From NCBI GenBank assembly GCA_008704415.1, contig VXIS01000151.1:1-64000 (forward strand): a DNA stretch of 64,000 bases. Reading direction: 5' to 3'. Position 1 is the stretch's first letter. Each line of letters starts with the position of its first letter. Position numbers and translations under genes: made by a program. The notes below the pieces were generated by a model. That model saw only the letters and a program-made list of their open reading frames with translations, searched no databases and was not told the DNA's origin. Positions 11,590-22,267 of the stretch are shown here, piece after piece. Source of the DNA: Sphaerosporella brunnea (taxonomy: Eukaryota; Ascomycota; Pezizomycetes; Pezizales; Pyronemataceae).

Positions 11590-13935
11590 TTAGCCAGAGG
11601 CACCGTTGACGCCCTCCTGGTATCTGAAATCTCCGCCGATGCCAGGCATGGCAAACCTCACGTGTTTTGGGATCTCAGGTTCCATCGACTGCGACCGAGC
11701 AGCTTCGTCCAGAAGCGCAGCTGTGAGCTGAGCGACGTTGACGTTCATCGCAGCGGCGGGAGACGGGGAAGCGGGGTCGGCATTCCTCATCAAAACGGCC
11801 GGGTTGATGGTGACAGAAGGTGGGGGAGGGGCAGGCTGCGGGATGCCACCGCCATTAAGAAAAGTGCTTCCTCCGTGTAGGCTGAACCCAGACATGGGAA
11901 TCGGCGAAGCACCACCATTGCTGCCGTTCTGGATGTACTGCGGGTAGATGCTGCCGTTGCTGCCGCCAAGCATGAGTCCGAAAGCAGGAGAGTCGGCGTT
12001 TCTGAACTCCAGCGACTCTCCCTGAGCCGATCTTCGGGGCACAGAGTAGAGGTCATCGTCGTTACCATGGGCGCCGTCGGAACGGTAACCATCATCGTCC
12101 TCAGAGTCGCTAGAGGCGGAATCGCAGTCGTTCATCTCGATGTCACCATCGGCGGAGACACGGCGAGGTTTTGGGTGCTCCTTTTTGACCTTGACCGGGG
12201 AAGGAGACATTCTGGTCATGGGACGTCTGTAGGCAGAGGTTGGAGTAGGAGGCAAAGAGTTCGCAGGTGTCCTCTGCTGGGTTGGCAGAGGGCCGGGCAA
12301 CGCTCTCGTTCTGCTGAAGGCAGTCCCGATGGTCATGGGCGACATATCCTCCTCCGAATCGAGGTCCAAGCTAACCGAACGAGAGCGGTCGTTCCGATCC
12401 CATTCATGCTTCTCGGTGACCTCCTTCAACAAACCTTCAACATTGAGATCAGGCCGCTTCCTCTTGAGGTGACTTTCCAAGAATGCAGTGCTGAAGTCTA
12501 TCGGAGATGTGCCAGAGGCACTACCCTTGGACTGCGGCGCTGGGGTCTTGGGCGTTGAGACGGTCATGCCAGCTCTGCGGCCACCCTTGCGCTGAGTGGT
12601 AGCAGCAGGGGTGAGAGGCTTGGAGTTTGCCGGAGTGTGTGACAGCGAGTTATTTCGGGAGTGGTAGGAGCTCTGCGGGGTCGGCAATGCGGGGCTGTAG
12701 TGCTGATTTGTCTGGCGGGTATTTCGGGCGGGGCCGTCGATAGCCGTTCGAAACATGGGCGATATAAGCGACGCCTGTTCCTCCTCGTCCACCTCTTTAC
12801 CGCAGGCCTCGGCAGCGGCATCATGCGATGCATACTCCGTCTGATGTGCGATACGGCAGTGGTTGATGAAGCCCTGAGCGGAAGAGAAGTTGCTCCGGTG
12901 GCATGTGCTACATTCCAATCTTCAAAGGTGTCAATATAATTTCTGCCCTTTGGGAAATCGAAGTTGTCAAGAGCTACAAACCTGACGAGCGTGCCATCCT
13001 TCTTCCGGAAAAGACACACCTGCACTCCGTTCTTTGTCTGCGCCTTCAATGCGCTCGCCCTCTGTGGCCGCCCAGAGTCAAGGAGACCCTGTTGCAGTCC
13101 GTATAGGTCAAGGTTCGGCGTTGGAGGGGCCTGGACATAAGACGGTGCACTCGGCCCATCGAACCTTTGATGTGGTATTAGCCAGGTGCGATAGTGCCTG
13201 GTATATGGACCGTCGACGACTCCCTCGGGAGGTGGAGCGTAGTCGGGGATGTGGTGCGGGTTCGACGACGGAGGCTTATAGTTGTACTGGGCGAGTAGTT
13301 GAGCTTCGGTGCTATCGGCGAACGGGATCAAAGTGCATCTCCGGAGCTGTTCGATAGCAACCTGTGTCTTTGCGATTTCCTTTTCAATGTTGCCAAGCTC
13401 ACGGTGCTTGAGGAGGATCTCGATATCGAACTGTTCCGAAATGGTGTTGCGAATAGCCTGTAAACGCTCGGCCGCATCTTTCGAAAGCTTGACGTTAGCG
13501 AGTTGAAGTAGCGCGCGCTGCGGGGCGAAGGGAGGGGCTCAAAGCCCAGATCGCTATCTACTTCCCACTTCCCCGAAAGGCCAGAGAAAGCGGAATACTA
13601 CCTGAAGAGCTCTTCTGCGACTGTGGCACATTACCGCTCTCGGTCGCTAGCACGGCAGCCGAAGTTGTCTGGATCCCTTTATCATCGACGGTGCCGGCCA
13701 TCTGGACGTCAGCGCCGCCGCTGAGGTCCTCGATCGCCTCGGCGGGTGGAGTCGATAGCTTGATTTTCTTTGAAGCCGGAGGCCTCGTCACGCCAGGCGG
13801 CAGCATCTCCTTTCCGAGAGCTGTTAACGCTTGCTGGCTGTGCGGGTTGAAGGCGGCACCGCAGCAGGAGGGATTGATGAGTTGCTGGGCAGGGACTGGT
13901 GAAGGGGCGTCGGGAAAGAAAGCGGTTGCAGCCAT
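11590..13935 (-). CDS. AHC1-like C2H2 zinc-finger protein
   Basis: Exons 13935-13602, 13537-12982 and 12919-11590 give 739 residues. Residues about 112-175 form a helical segment that reads like a coiled coil. Residues 300-322 hold a C2H2 finger (C300, C303, H317, H322) with the S-S-A-Q-G-F-I-N-H and R-I-A-H signature of the zinc finger found in Ahc1, a subunit of the yeast ADA histone acetyltransferase complex. The remainder is Ser/Pro-rich with acidic patches and K/R clusters, suggesting nuclear location. The finger is only seen when the 62-nt intron 12981-12920 is removed; the splice joins a D-G-T-L-V-R run to L-E-C-S-T-C. The first intron's acceptor (GAG, 13539-13538) is inferred from phase. 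The start is the first ATG in frame; a long CAC run just upstream has no ATG of its own. A role in a SAGA/ADA-type complex is inference. Confidence 0.8.
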
Positions 13936-15741
13936 ATGATGTAACTCGCGGGTTTCGGGAAGTTGGAAGGGGTGGTGGTGGTGGTGGTGGTGGTGGTGGT
14001 GGTGGTGGTGGTGGTGGTGGTGGTGGTGGTGAGAGTGGGTTCGTGTGTGTTCGTCGTCAGGGTGGGTTGAGGCGAAGTTCGGTTGCGCGTCTGTGTCTTT
14101 TGTTTGCCCTGGCACTTGCACTAATAATATCAGGCTCGGGATTTTGCCTACGCCGGGCCAGATAGAGTAGATAGACTCTCGCTCCCCTGTCGGTCGTCGG
14201 CTGCGCTTGGGAGTTTGGTGTGCAGCGGGAATTGGGACCGATAAGGCGGAGAAGCGGTGGGAATTGTGGAAATGGGTGGGGGGGGGGGGTCAAGGGGCGG
14301 GCCGGGCGGGGGCGGGGGCGGGCTGAGGGAAGAGAAACGGTGTCCACAAGGTTTGTGGTGAATGGAATGGAATAGATGCTGCTGGTGATGGGTGAAGATG
14401 ATGATGATTCACTCACGGCAAAGCAGCAAGGGAAGGAGGGGAAAAAGAATTGCAGGTTGAACAACGCTGAACACAGACCCTCTCCTCTCTCCCCCACCTA
14501 GCAAGCCAGTCAGTCAGTTGGCCGCGGGGTAGCTACAGATAGACAGCAGCAGCACAGGATATTCCGAAGTCTTCTTTCTCTGATAAAACGACTGATCTGA
14601 TTCTCCTGGCCGGCAGCCTCTGTGTTGTCTGGACTCCGGATCCATTGTCCATCCACGACTCTCACCGACTCCCCTCCTTCCCCGCCCGCACAAAGTCAAT
14701 TCCCCCAACCCAACCCAACACCAACAACAGTGTCCTCTACCACCGATTACAGATGCCCTTTCGACCAAATCCAATCCCCAGCATCCTGACGTGTCACACA
14801 CCACTCACTGCCATGAAACGCAGGCGCGGTGGGTTCCCTGGTTCCATCCTCTTTCTGCACCTAGCTCCGCGTGCGTTTCGTTTCCTGCCTGGACAACTGG
14901 CGCAGCATCCCGTGAACTAAGCTTGGGGAGGTGATCACAACCGGCTGTATGTATGCATGTATGCATGTTAATCGCTGAGTGTGCGAGCGAGGTGGTGCTG
15001 GTGGCGGTCGTCTGTGCGCAAATCACACGTGGGTGGGTGGGGGGAGTGGAGGAAATTTCCATTTTTTTTGAAGGCGGAAGTTTATTTCAAATTCTTGTTC
15101 CAAATTATTCTAGCGATGGTCTTTGACAGTACTCTAATACAATAGAGTACCTGGAGAAAAAACCGCAAAGATGACAGGACAGACCTTGAGCCTTGAGGGA
15201 TATACATCACACGATCCAGACCGGATCCTCATCATCCGGCTCCAGTCTTACACCATCACGGCCAACCCCCGTGCCGAAACACACCACACGGCTGATATCG
15301 GCCACAATAATTTCCCCGAGACACTGCCAAGCTGGTCATTCTCGGCGGCGGGAGCAAGAATATCGCCGCCTTGGCTCATAAAGGCTTTCGGTGCCGATAA
15401 CTACATCCCGAATGGCATGCTGGCCTTCCGAGGCGGTTTACAAATCGTGAACATTCTCTTCATCTCTCACCTGGCGTTGATGGCAAGCATCTTCGAGGTA
15501 AAATCCGGACCATTGGCAGAAAAACATATCATAAGTGAAGCCTTATGGAAAGGATATCATTGACTGCACGCAGCGCTTTGCACCACGACAAATGCACACA
15601 ATAGGTACACCCAACGCATGCACAAAATTCGCACAAGCCCCTCCACTTTTTCTCCAGAAGATACACCCTCCCATGCGCGCGAAAACAAAACGCCCAAACG
15701 CATTCTAAAGCCGTCATCGTCGTCGTAGTTGGTATCATCAA
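13936..15741. other. Intergenic with a possible decayed oxidoreductase fragment
   Basis: Upstream of the AHC1-like gene the DNA is GC-rich with a GGT microsatellite, a poly-G run (about 14280-14290) and GGGGCGG blocks. At 15171-15563 (+) a 130-codon frame exists, but the more protein-like stretch switches frame. A dinucleotide-binding-like run (K-L-V-I-L-G-G-G-S-K-N-I-A-A-L-A-H) lies in one frame near 15330-15385 and G-A-D-N-Y-I-P-N-G in another. This suggests a broken fragment of an FAD/NAD(P)-binding enzyme rather than a live gene. Confidence 0.35.
13974..14031 (+). repeat. (GGT)n microsatellite
   Basis: About 19 perfect GGT units lie about 40 bp upstream of the AHC1-like start codon. On the minus strand this reads as CAC/ACC repeats and would encode polyhistidine in frame with the gene, but no ATG precedes it. 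It is most likely in the 5' leader or promoter. Confidence 0.9.
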
Positions 15742-16535
15742 CTAAGTGAGCTTCTGCTTGATAAAGAAAGCGCGCAAGTGGCTGAGCTGCCAAGCGCAGG
15801 TGGCGCCAAGCACAAGGAGCTGAACCAGGGTCCATCTCACGACGCGAGAGTTGGTAAGTTCCGACTGGTCTCTGAACTCGGCCTCACGTTCCTTAGACAA
15901 ATCGTCAGCATCATATTACCTCCCTTGCCATCAAGGATCCACAACCCACCCTCTGGAACACCTGCTCCCGCCGAATATCCTGCAGCCGACCAGAAAGGTC
16001 GCGAACCCGCTGCTCAATGTCCTGAAGCTTCTCCTTGTCCCTGCTCTCAATCTTTGTCGTCTCTCCGATCGCGAGGTCAAGGTGAAGCCGGACGCCGTTG
16101 GGGTGCGAAGAGAACCATCCCGAGTTACTCTGGTGGCTAGCCCAAAAACAAATTCTATGCTCTCCAGCGGAGCCAGCCGTGAACGTGAACCGGCCCTTGT
16201 TGCTGCCCTTCTGGTTCACCACCCGGTGGTCGTTGTCAAACGTCTCGTCCACGGTAATCAGGAGCGCGAGCTGGTTGTTGTCGCTGTACTGGTTCGTGTG
16301 TGACTGGTACTCTTCGGCTTTGTACTGGCCTGGATCGAAATAGCACATCAGCAATGCCCTTGTCGGTGTGTGTGTGCCAAATTGAAGTAAGGTACGCACC
16401 GACAACCAAGGTATCCTGGGGCAGTTCCTCAAAGAAACACTTAGGCGAGGTTCCGTCAATGTAGAAGTACAATCCCGCGACCTGTTTCGCCGCAAAAGAG
16501 GCCGCCAGCAGCAGCGTTGATAACCGAAGCTGCAT
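15742..16535 (-). CDS. p24-family cargo receptor, alpha subfamily (Erp1/Erp5/TMED4-9-like)
   Basis: Three exons (16535-16400, 16329-15950, 15891-15742) give 221 residues, normal for p24 proteins. Residues 1-21 are a signal peptide. Mature residues start L-Y-F-Y-I-D-G, typical of p24-alpha members. The GOLD domain has its two conserved cysteines (C-F-F-E-E-L and R-I-C-F-W-A-S) for the disulfide. A membrane-proximal coiled coil and one transmembrane segment follow. The short cytosolic tail F-F-I-K-Q-K-L-T has the FF pair for COPII binding and a K-x-K-x-x signal for COPI retrieval. The protein therefore cycles between ER and Golgi, sorting secretory cargo such as GPI-anchored proteins in heteromeric p24 complexes (family knowledge). 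The introns (70 and 58 nt) join conserved sequence exactly; the second has a clear GCTGAC branch site. Confidence 0.92.
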
Positions 16536-16961
16536 TTTGTGATTGGGAGCTGTTGGATAGGACTCGTAAATTCGTGGCGACGACGATGCGGCGGCGAGGT
16601 TTGGTGGTGGTTGGAAGAGGCAGTCGTGAGCTGGAAGGTTTAAGGGGCCGTGAGGGAAGAGCTGTCCTTAATTTTTGGCGGTTGCTTGTGAAGGTGGCAC
16701 GTGCTAAAGTTTACCCGGCGGTTGCACAAGCTCTCCCTGTCTCCTGGTCCACGCGACGAGGAGACACAACACAAGCTGATTGCGGTTTCAAACCTTATGG
16801 GAACGTCACTAGAAATCCCAAGCTGATCATCACAATTGCACGCGATTTGGACAGCAATGCGCTTTGCGATGTTCGAATGTAAAAGCACTTCCCTGAATTA
16901 ACATCACAAGGCATAATACAACCCTCCGCTCACACTGGGTATCTCATCTCCCAACCGTTGC
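16536..16961. other. Intergenic, promoter of the p24 gene
   Basis: Lies between the p24 start and the stop of the dynein light chain gene, both on the minus strand. No open frame with family likeness; nothing else recognised. Confidence 0.5.
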
Positions 16962-17617
16962 CTAAACCGCAATCCAGAGCACACTGATGACCACATCCAT
17001 TCCCTTGGTGTCGAGCTTGAAGCTCCACATTCCATCCTTCTCCTTGTTCCAGAAAGCGCCGCAAGCGGAGTGCATGCCCCTACGCCCTGCACTCACCGCA
17101 CTGTTGTCTGCTTTACCGTTCACCAGCTCTGAGCCCTCGCTACTGCTGGCAGCCGCAGCCTTCGGCGAAAGATGCTGGATAATGGTAGAGTTGACAGCGA
17201 ACTTCCAGGGAGTCTGGGGTGCGGGGAGGCCAGCGGAGGCTGGCGGGGTCGACTCGGAGATCAAAGCACGGATAATGTGGTTCTGGGAGTGTTTGCGTCA
17301 GCGACATAGATTGGAGGAGGAGGAGGAGGAGGAGGAGGGGGGGGGGGGCAACAATTATCTGGGAGTTCCATGCTTCAGTGCGCGAGTGGTCGTAACCGTC
17401 CGACTTGTCGAGAGCGAGCGAGCAGGCCTGTACAATGCTGATTAGTTGAAGCCGCAGCGCGACGGGCAGAAGAGTTGTCCATACGTCGTTCGCAATCTGC
17501 TTGAGGCGGTGGGTAGGAACGGGCTGAGTTCAGTTAGCTGTGTTCCCCCTAGCATAGAGCAGAAGCAGAGAGAGTACTGACCGTAACAGCGGGGGTGGAT
17601 GGGGCGATGTCCGACAT
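16962..17617 (-). CDS. Dynein light chain, Tctex type (DYNLT)
   Basis: Three exons (17617-17582, 17523-17353, 17282-16962) give 175 residues. The family core is present: the N-terminal helix with L-K-Q-I-A-N-D-V-W, the W-N-S-Q-I-I-N-H-I-I-R-A-L helix, and the C-terminal strands C-G-A-F-W-N-K-E-K-D-G with V-V-I-S-V-L-W-I-A-V at the extreme end. Tctex light chains dimerise and attach cargo and intermediate chain to cytoplasmic dynein, needed in hyphae for nuclear and vesicle transport (family knowledge). The usual length is about 110-115; the excess comes from a low-complexity Ala/Ser/Gly insert between the second helix and the C-terminal strands. The second intron contains long C and CCT runs and has a weak GTTGCC donor, but phase and homology support it. 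Confidence 0.87.
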
Positions 17618-18053
17618 GATGATTGTTGGAGATAGCTGTGAGTGCGGGATCGAGGACCAGTTTTTCGCCGGCGGTTAGATATTGTTGTTTATCTCGTGGG
17701 GAGCTGCAGGTCCAAGTCTCCCTTCAAAAGAGCCGCACACATCAAGACTGGCATCTACGCCGCTACAGGGATTATCCGGGCACGAGATGACGCCGTTCGA
17801 TCATTTTAGGCTTGCCGCCATCGAATTGGTTGCCGAGCGCATTCGGCAAGTAGCGCAGAAAGCAGAAAAGGTGATGCCCAACCTCCAGCTTTTGTGATCG
17901 TGAATTTGCGACAAAGCCCACCTCATCAATTTCACCCAAATTCTCAACTTGTGTCTCTAATACCCCTTATAAGCTGTTAGACCCCAGTTCTTCATCTCTA
18001 AAACAGTTCCCTCAATGCTGACATTCTCACCCGCAGAATAAACCCGAACCAAA
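17618..18053. promoter_or_regulatory. Divergent intergenic region (dynein light chain / Vtc1)
   Basis: Two genes start back to back here, 436 bp apart, so this stretch must hold both promoters. No individual factor site can be assigned with confidence. A CT-rich run directly precedes the plus-strand start. Confidence 0.5.
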
Positions 18054-18422
18054 ATGTCTTCGCAACCTCTCCTCCAAACCGCCCCCGGCAAACGCATCGC
18101 CTTACCCACCCGCGTCGAGCCAAAAGTCTTCTTCGCCAACGAGCGAACTTTCCTCTCCTGGCTCAACTTCACCGTGATTCTAGGCGGATTGGCAGTAGGC
18201 CTTCTCAACTTCGGCGACAAAGTCGGGCGGATCTCAGCGGGCCTGTTCACGCTGATAGCGATGGGAACGATGCTGTACGCGTTAGTCACGTTCCACTGGC
18301 GCGCCAAAGCGATTCGGAAGCGCGGCCAGGGCAACTTCGATGATCGCTTTGGACCGACTGTGTTGGCGATTACGCTGCTGGGTGCTGTGGTTGTGAATTT
18401 CGTGTTGCGCGTTATGGCTTGA
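18054..18422 (+). CDS. VTC1: Vacuolar transporter chaperone complex subunit 1 (Vtc1)
   Basis: A single uninterrupted exon encodes 122 residues, close to the length of known Vtc1 proteins. It consists of a short N-terminal cytosolic stretch, the conserved [19 protein letters not shown] entry motif, and three hydrophobic membrane segments (about residues 36-55, 63-85 and 100-120), the DUF202 fold. Vtc1 is the small membrane subunit of the VTC polyphosphate polymerase, which makes polyphosphate from ATP and moves it into the vacuole together with Vtc2/3 and Vtc4 (family knowledge). It lacks an SPX domain, as Vtc1 should. None of the other subunits is in the window. Confidence 0.93.
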   Translation: MSSQPLLQTAPGKRIALPTRVEPKVFFANERTFLSWLNFTVILGGLAVGLLNFGDKVGRISAGLFTLIAMGTMLYALVTFHWRAKAIRKRGQGNFDDRFGPTVLAITLLGAVVVNFVLRVMA

Positions 18423-19457
18423 TTGCTTCATGAGACGGACGGATAGGCTACGCGATATGACTTTGTTGAAGGATAAGGTGGTGCTGTTGTTGCTGCTGCT
18501 GGAGTTTTTGTTCTCTTTGCGTTCGTCCATTCGTTCGTTTATTCGGGCTGGTGCATGCAGTTTTGCGTTTGTTTGTTGTTGTTTTGTTTTATTTTTCCTT
18601 TGCCTTTTTGAGGGCTGTAGAAACTGATGATGCTCTTCTCCTGCTTTTTACGGCTTCCCTTGTTGATATTTAGTTGAGATGATCCTCGTACAGTTATCTG
18701 AGGGAACTGGCTTCCAACCTCATGCTATTTCGTTCACTCCCGACCCCAGTGGGAAAGAAAATACAGTCGTCTGAATTACATCATCACCTCATACTGGACG
18801 GGCATCACATCAACCTTCTTCACCTCTCTACATACTTGCCTGCCTTATAGGTCTCGCCGGTTAACTACAATTGTCTCTATCTCCAAACCCCGCAAAGTTG
18901 CAAGTGGACGAGTATGTAACAATCAGCTCGTATTCAACAGAAAGCAGGATAAATCACCTGGTGAAAAGGGGGGGGGGGGATCTGCAGGTTAACAGAAGAT
19001 CATACAGCATCGTTACACATATTCGGGAACTGTTTTACCGGCAGGTAAATAAGCAACGAAGAACGAAGACATCACAAACAATTGAGGGCAGACGTTTGGT
19101 ACATTTGCTTTGATTGTTTGTATTGACAACGGAGGTTGTAGATCCCAAACTATCAACACCGTGTAAAGGCATGCAGAAAACAGACAAATCTATCTCTCCC
19201 TCTCAGAAGAAACGAAAGCCCCGCCTTCATCCGCCAGTACAGTACAGAGCCAGTGAATGCAGAAGCAAGCAAGTAACTATACAGCTTCCTCCACATACAC
19301 GTCGCCTTTCATCGTAGTAGTATCATACCGAAGAACAGAACAAATGGAAAAGAAAAATCGAACCCAAATGGAACCATAGCCGTTACACCCAGTAGTAGCA
19401 GTAAACACAACCCGACCCAAAACACAAAAGTGATGATGACGCCGATACACCGACCAT
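18423..19457. other. Convergent intergenic spacer
   Basis: About 1 kb between the facing 3' ends of the Vtc1 and Tma10-like genes. T-rich just after Vtc1 and A-rich toward 19450, as expected of two 3' untranslated regions. Contains a poly-G run near 18969-18979. No gene seen. Confidence 0.5.
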
Positions 19458-19910
19458 CTAAGCCTGAGCAGAGGAAGCAGAAGTGCCAGAAGCAGCAGAG
19501 TCGTTAGGGGTGGTAGGCTCGGGCGGGTTGGCCTCCTCCTCGAAGACCGGCTCCGGCTCGTTCTGCTCGAACTTGCTGGTGAGCCTGTCCTCGGGGTGAC
19601 TCATCGAGTTGGAGCGACGACGAGGCTTGAAAGTGGAGAACTCGCCCTCGATGTCCTCGGTCTCGGCACCCGTGGGTCCCCTGGTGACATGTATTAGTAT
19701 GGTGATCGCTCAATGGATGTCAATTGATGGGGGAATGTGCACATACCAGTTGAACTTACCGCCGCCAGCCTTCTTAATCTTGGTAGGCGGCTGGTCGATG
19801 AAACCGTGCTTGGCAAAGAACTTGGGGAGGGGTCCATCCTGCAGCTCCTCGGGGAGCTGCTCCTTGGGGATGTTGTGAGGGATGTCGTTGGCCTTGTGGG
19901 TACGGGTCAT
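19458..19910 (-). CDS. Tma10/Stf2 family small protein
   Basis: Two exons (19910-19747 and 19680-19458, intron 66 nt) give 128 residues. The layout follows yeast Tma10/Stf2: it starts M-T-R-T-x-K, has a F-F-x-x-x-G-F block, the core K-K-A-G-G-G-K-F-N-W-G followed by G-A-E-T-E-D, then a basic serine stretch R-R-R-S-N-S and R-L near the end. The splice restores the W-G of the core. The C-terminus is extended relative to yeast and is acidic and Ala/Ser/Thr-rich. Yeast relatives are small stress-responsive proteins linked to translating ribosomes and to F1Fo-ATPase inhibition; Stf2 also has hydrophilin-like activity (family knowledge). The exact role here is not decidable from sequence. Confidence 0.82.
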
Positions 19911-21241
19911 GATGGGCTATAAGTGTGTTTGTGTTTGTGAGGTGTAAAGGTTTGTTGAGGTCCGGCTCGTGGAAAGGGTTGATGTTGTGCGCGAGATATT
20001 TTCTTTTGAGAGGTGGTTGGGTGTGGTGCTTGGTGGAGGGCAAAGGTCAGAGGTTTGGGGGGGTGGGAGAGGGCGAGGGTATTTATGAGATCTATGACAG
20101 CGTCAATCCGGAATGGTCTTGTACGTCCTTCCATGAAGCAGATGACACGCGGAAGGTTCCTGAACCCCTACCTACGCCCGCCCGCCACTCAGCAAAACAC
20201 GGCTGAAGGAGGGGGCGGGGGCGGCGATGTGGGTCGGAGTGAAGCTTGCAATTGGGGTGGTCCATGTCGATGGCATGACGTCGTATGGGGTTGACTGAGA
20301 GAGCTCTGGAAGCTCGGGCGCTAAGGTCGAGTGCAGAGTAACACTGACCTTCAAAGAACAAGCACTCGAGATGCAATTTCTCTTTTTTTTTTTGAAGGAA
20401 TTGTGGAATTGTGTCCTGAACGCATCGAAAGCAGGCCGTCTTGATTAGATTTTTTTTTGCCGTCAGGATATGGCATTCCGATAGCATTCCATTGCTATTG
20501 CAGGTTGCATCTGGGTGGGCTTGTGGCACCAGCCCATCAAGCCAGCCCACCACCACCTGATTCTGTTGTGGACCAACCCCCGCAGGTGTATGTAACGTGG
20601 ACATCACAAAATATGTTGGCTAACCGCTCAATTGCTGCAAACCGCCGTTTCTGAAGCAAGAAACTGGTATGTATCCTACCATACGCTCCACGCCTCGCCC
20701 CGTCTTGCAGTCGTTGAGCAGAGTCGTGCACTTCGCTGAGGGCACGAGACCATGCTAGAGCTTTCTGCAAACTTCCCCCCGCAATTTCCTCCTAGCGCAG
20801 CGTTTCCCCCACAATTCGGATCCCTGCTACCCGGGCGGCCTGCATCCGGCTAGCAAATCGCCGCCAAATTCCAAATTGCACTTAATTGCCCGCTTAGGGC
20901 TAATCTGATATCGTGATTAGAAATGCATTGCGCCTACCGCATAAACCCGCAAACAGGAGCCTGGACGGACGACGTGCACCGGGAGCCGAGTGAAATTTCA
21001 CTGCCCGAGTGTTGCGGCGCCGTTGCCCTACTACTCTTTTCGCGCCGGCCAGGCTCTTGTTTGCGAGTTTATGCGCTTCTCGACTGAGTCCTACACGCAC
21101 CAACCAGCTTCCCAGCCGGACAATAAGCAGCGGAATGTGGGGGTGCGTGTCACCAGATACTCTATCTACCTCCGACGATTTGCAACCCCCCAGCTTCCGC
21201 TCTATAACCGTAGCAAGCAACAAGTAAACAAAGACCCCACA
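19911..21241. other. Divergent intergenic region
   Basis: Separates the Tma10-like start from the Dre2 relic. The first 200 bp after 19911 are GT-rich leader-like sequence. The rest contains T runs (20384-20393, 20450-20458) and no convincing frame or RNA gene. Confidence 0.5.
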
Positions 21242-22114
21242 ATGGCCCCGCCTCACTTCATCGACCCCTCTGTCAGCGACTCAACCCCGTCGCTGCTGCT
21301 GCCCCTTCCTCAAAGCGCGCTCTAATCCTCTGCCCGCCATCAGTCTCCTCGCACCCAGAAGTCCTCGAAGATGCGCTCTCCACAGTCGATCGTGCAAGCG
21401 CAGATGTGCAAATGCTTGACCGGCTCGCCTTGAGCCTCGCCTCGCTACCAGGCTCGATTTACTCCACCTTTCTCCTGCTGTCAGACCCATCCTCCAGCGT
21501 TCCCGGTCCCAGGCTTGAAAAGCCGTTGCTCGAGAAAGTACTCGCCTCAATGGTGCCGAACGGGCAAGGCTGAAACTTAAAGGAATTGACGGATGGTGCG
21601 TGGTGGGAGCAGACAAGGAGAACTGGGTGAAAGATCGTTTGGGATTTTTGACGGCGGGGCTCTTGGCAGAGGAGGGAACGGTAGCTGTGAAGCCAGACTT
21701 TGGAGGCCAGAAGAGTGTGGCGTTGAACCTGAGGAAGCGGCCAGCCGTGGGGACAGCCGCGGCCGCAAACGGGGTGGTCAAGCCAGTTTTTGCGAAGCCA
21801 GTAGTTGCTGCACCTGCGCCAGTAGCCACCAATGGGGTGTGCTTTCTGGATTTGAGTGACGACTTGGAGGACGATGAGTTGATTGATGAGGATGAGTTGA
21901 TGGCCGATGAGAATTTGGCGACGCCCGTGCAGATCCGTAGGTCTACCCTATGTTTGGAGGGCATGACTAATGGTTGGGCAGCTGGGGAGTGTCGGCCGAA
22001 GACTGGAAAGCGCCGTAGAGCATGCAAGGACTGCGCTTGTGGCTGAAGGACCAGCTGCACCAGGAAGACACAGAGAAGAGATCCGCGGGCCACAACGACA
22101 CCACCGACGAGTAG
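21242..22114 (+). pseudogene. DRE2: Dre2/anamorsin (CIAPIN1) pseudogene with frameshifts and lost C-terminal cluster
   Basis: The sequence reads as a fungal Dre2, the cytosolic Fe-S assembly electron carrier, but only by changing frame. The start M-A-P-P-H-F-I-D is in one frame. The methyltransferase-like domain (A-L-I-L-C-P-P-S-V, then D-V-Q-M-L-D-R-L) is in a second, from about 21292. From about 21570 a third frame carries L-K-G-I-D-G-W and the acidic linker (V-D-E-D-E-L-like). A 45-nt intron (about 21937-21981) joins it to the first cysteine motif E-C-R-P-K ... A-C-K-D-C-A-C-G. A further single-base loss follows directly (G-L then a premature stop). The second cysteine motif (two CxxC pairs) and the usual C-terminal tail are absent; after the last shift the frame runs only to a TAG at 22112. 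The intron argues against a processed retrocopy. Since Dre2 is essential in yeast, an intact copy is expected elsewhere. Confidence 0.8.
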
Positions 22115-22171
22115 CCACATAAAATGTATAGCGCGTAGCCAAAACAAGAAATTTAAAGCTAGTGGAAATGC

Positions 22172-22251
22172 TTTTGTTTTGTTTTGTTTTAAATCATACA
22201 TCGTACACAAGGACATTAGCCCAAGTGCCTCCTATCTTACGAATCGGAGTG
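22172..22251 (-). mobile_element. Short A-tailed retroposon, 5'-truncated copy, with 16-bp target duplication
   Basis: Read on the minus strand this 80-bp insert matches the 3' part of the element at 30529-30780 over about 60 bp with few differences, and ends in an (AAAAC)n tail. It is flanked by a perfect 16-bp direct repeat, AAGCTAGTGGAAATGC, at 22156-22171 and 22252-22267. A 5'-truncated body, A-rich tail and long target-site duplication are the signature of target-primed reverse transcription. Confidence 0.85.
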
Positions 22252-22267
22252 AAGCTAGTGGAAATGC

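Noticed and set aside
13974..14121. Polyhistidine-coding extension of the AHC1-like protein
   Set aside because: The frame is open but has no ATG upstream of the repeat; the first ATG in frame is at 13935.
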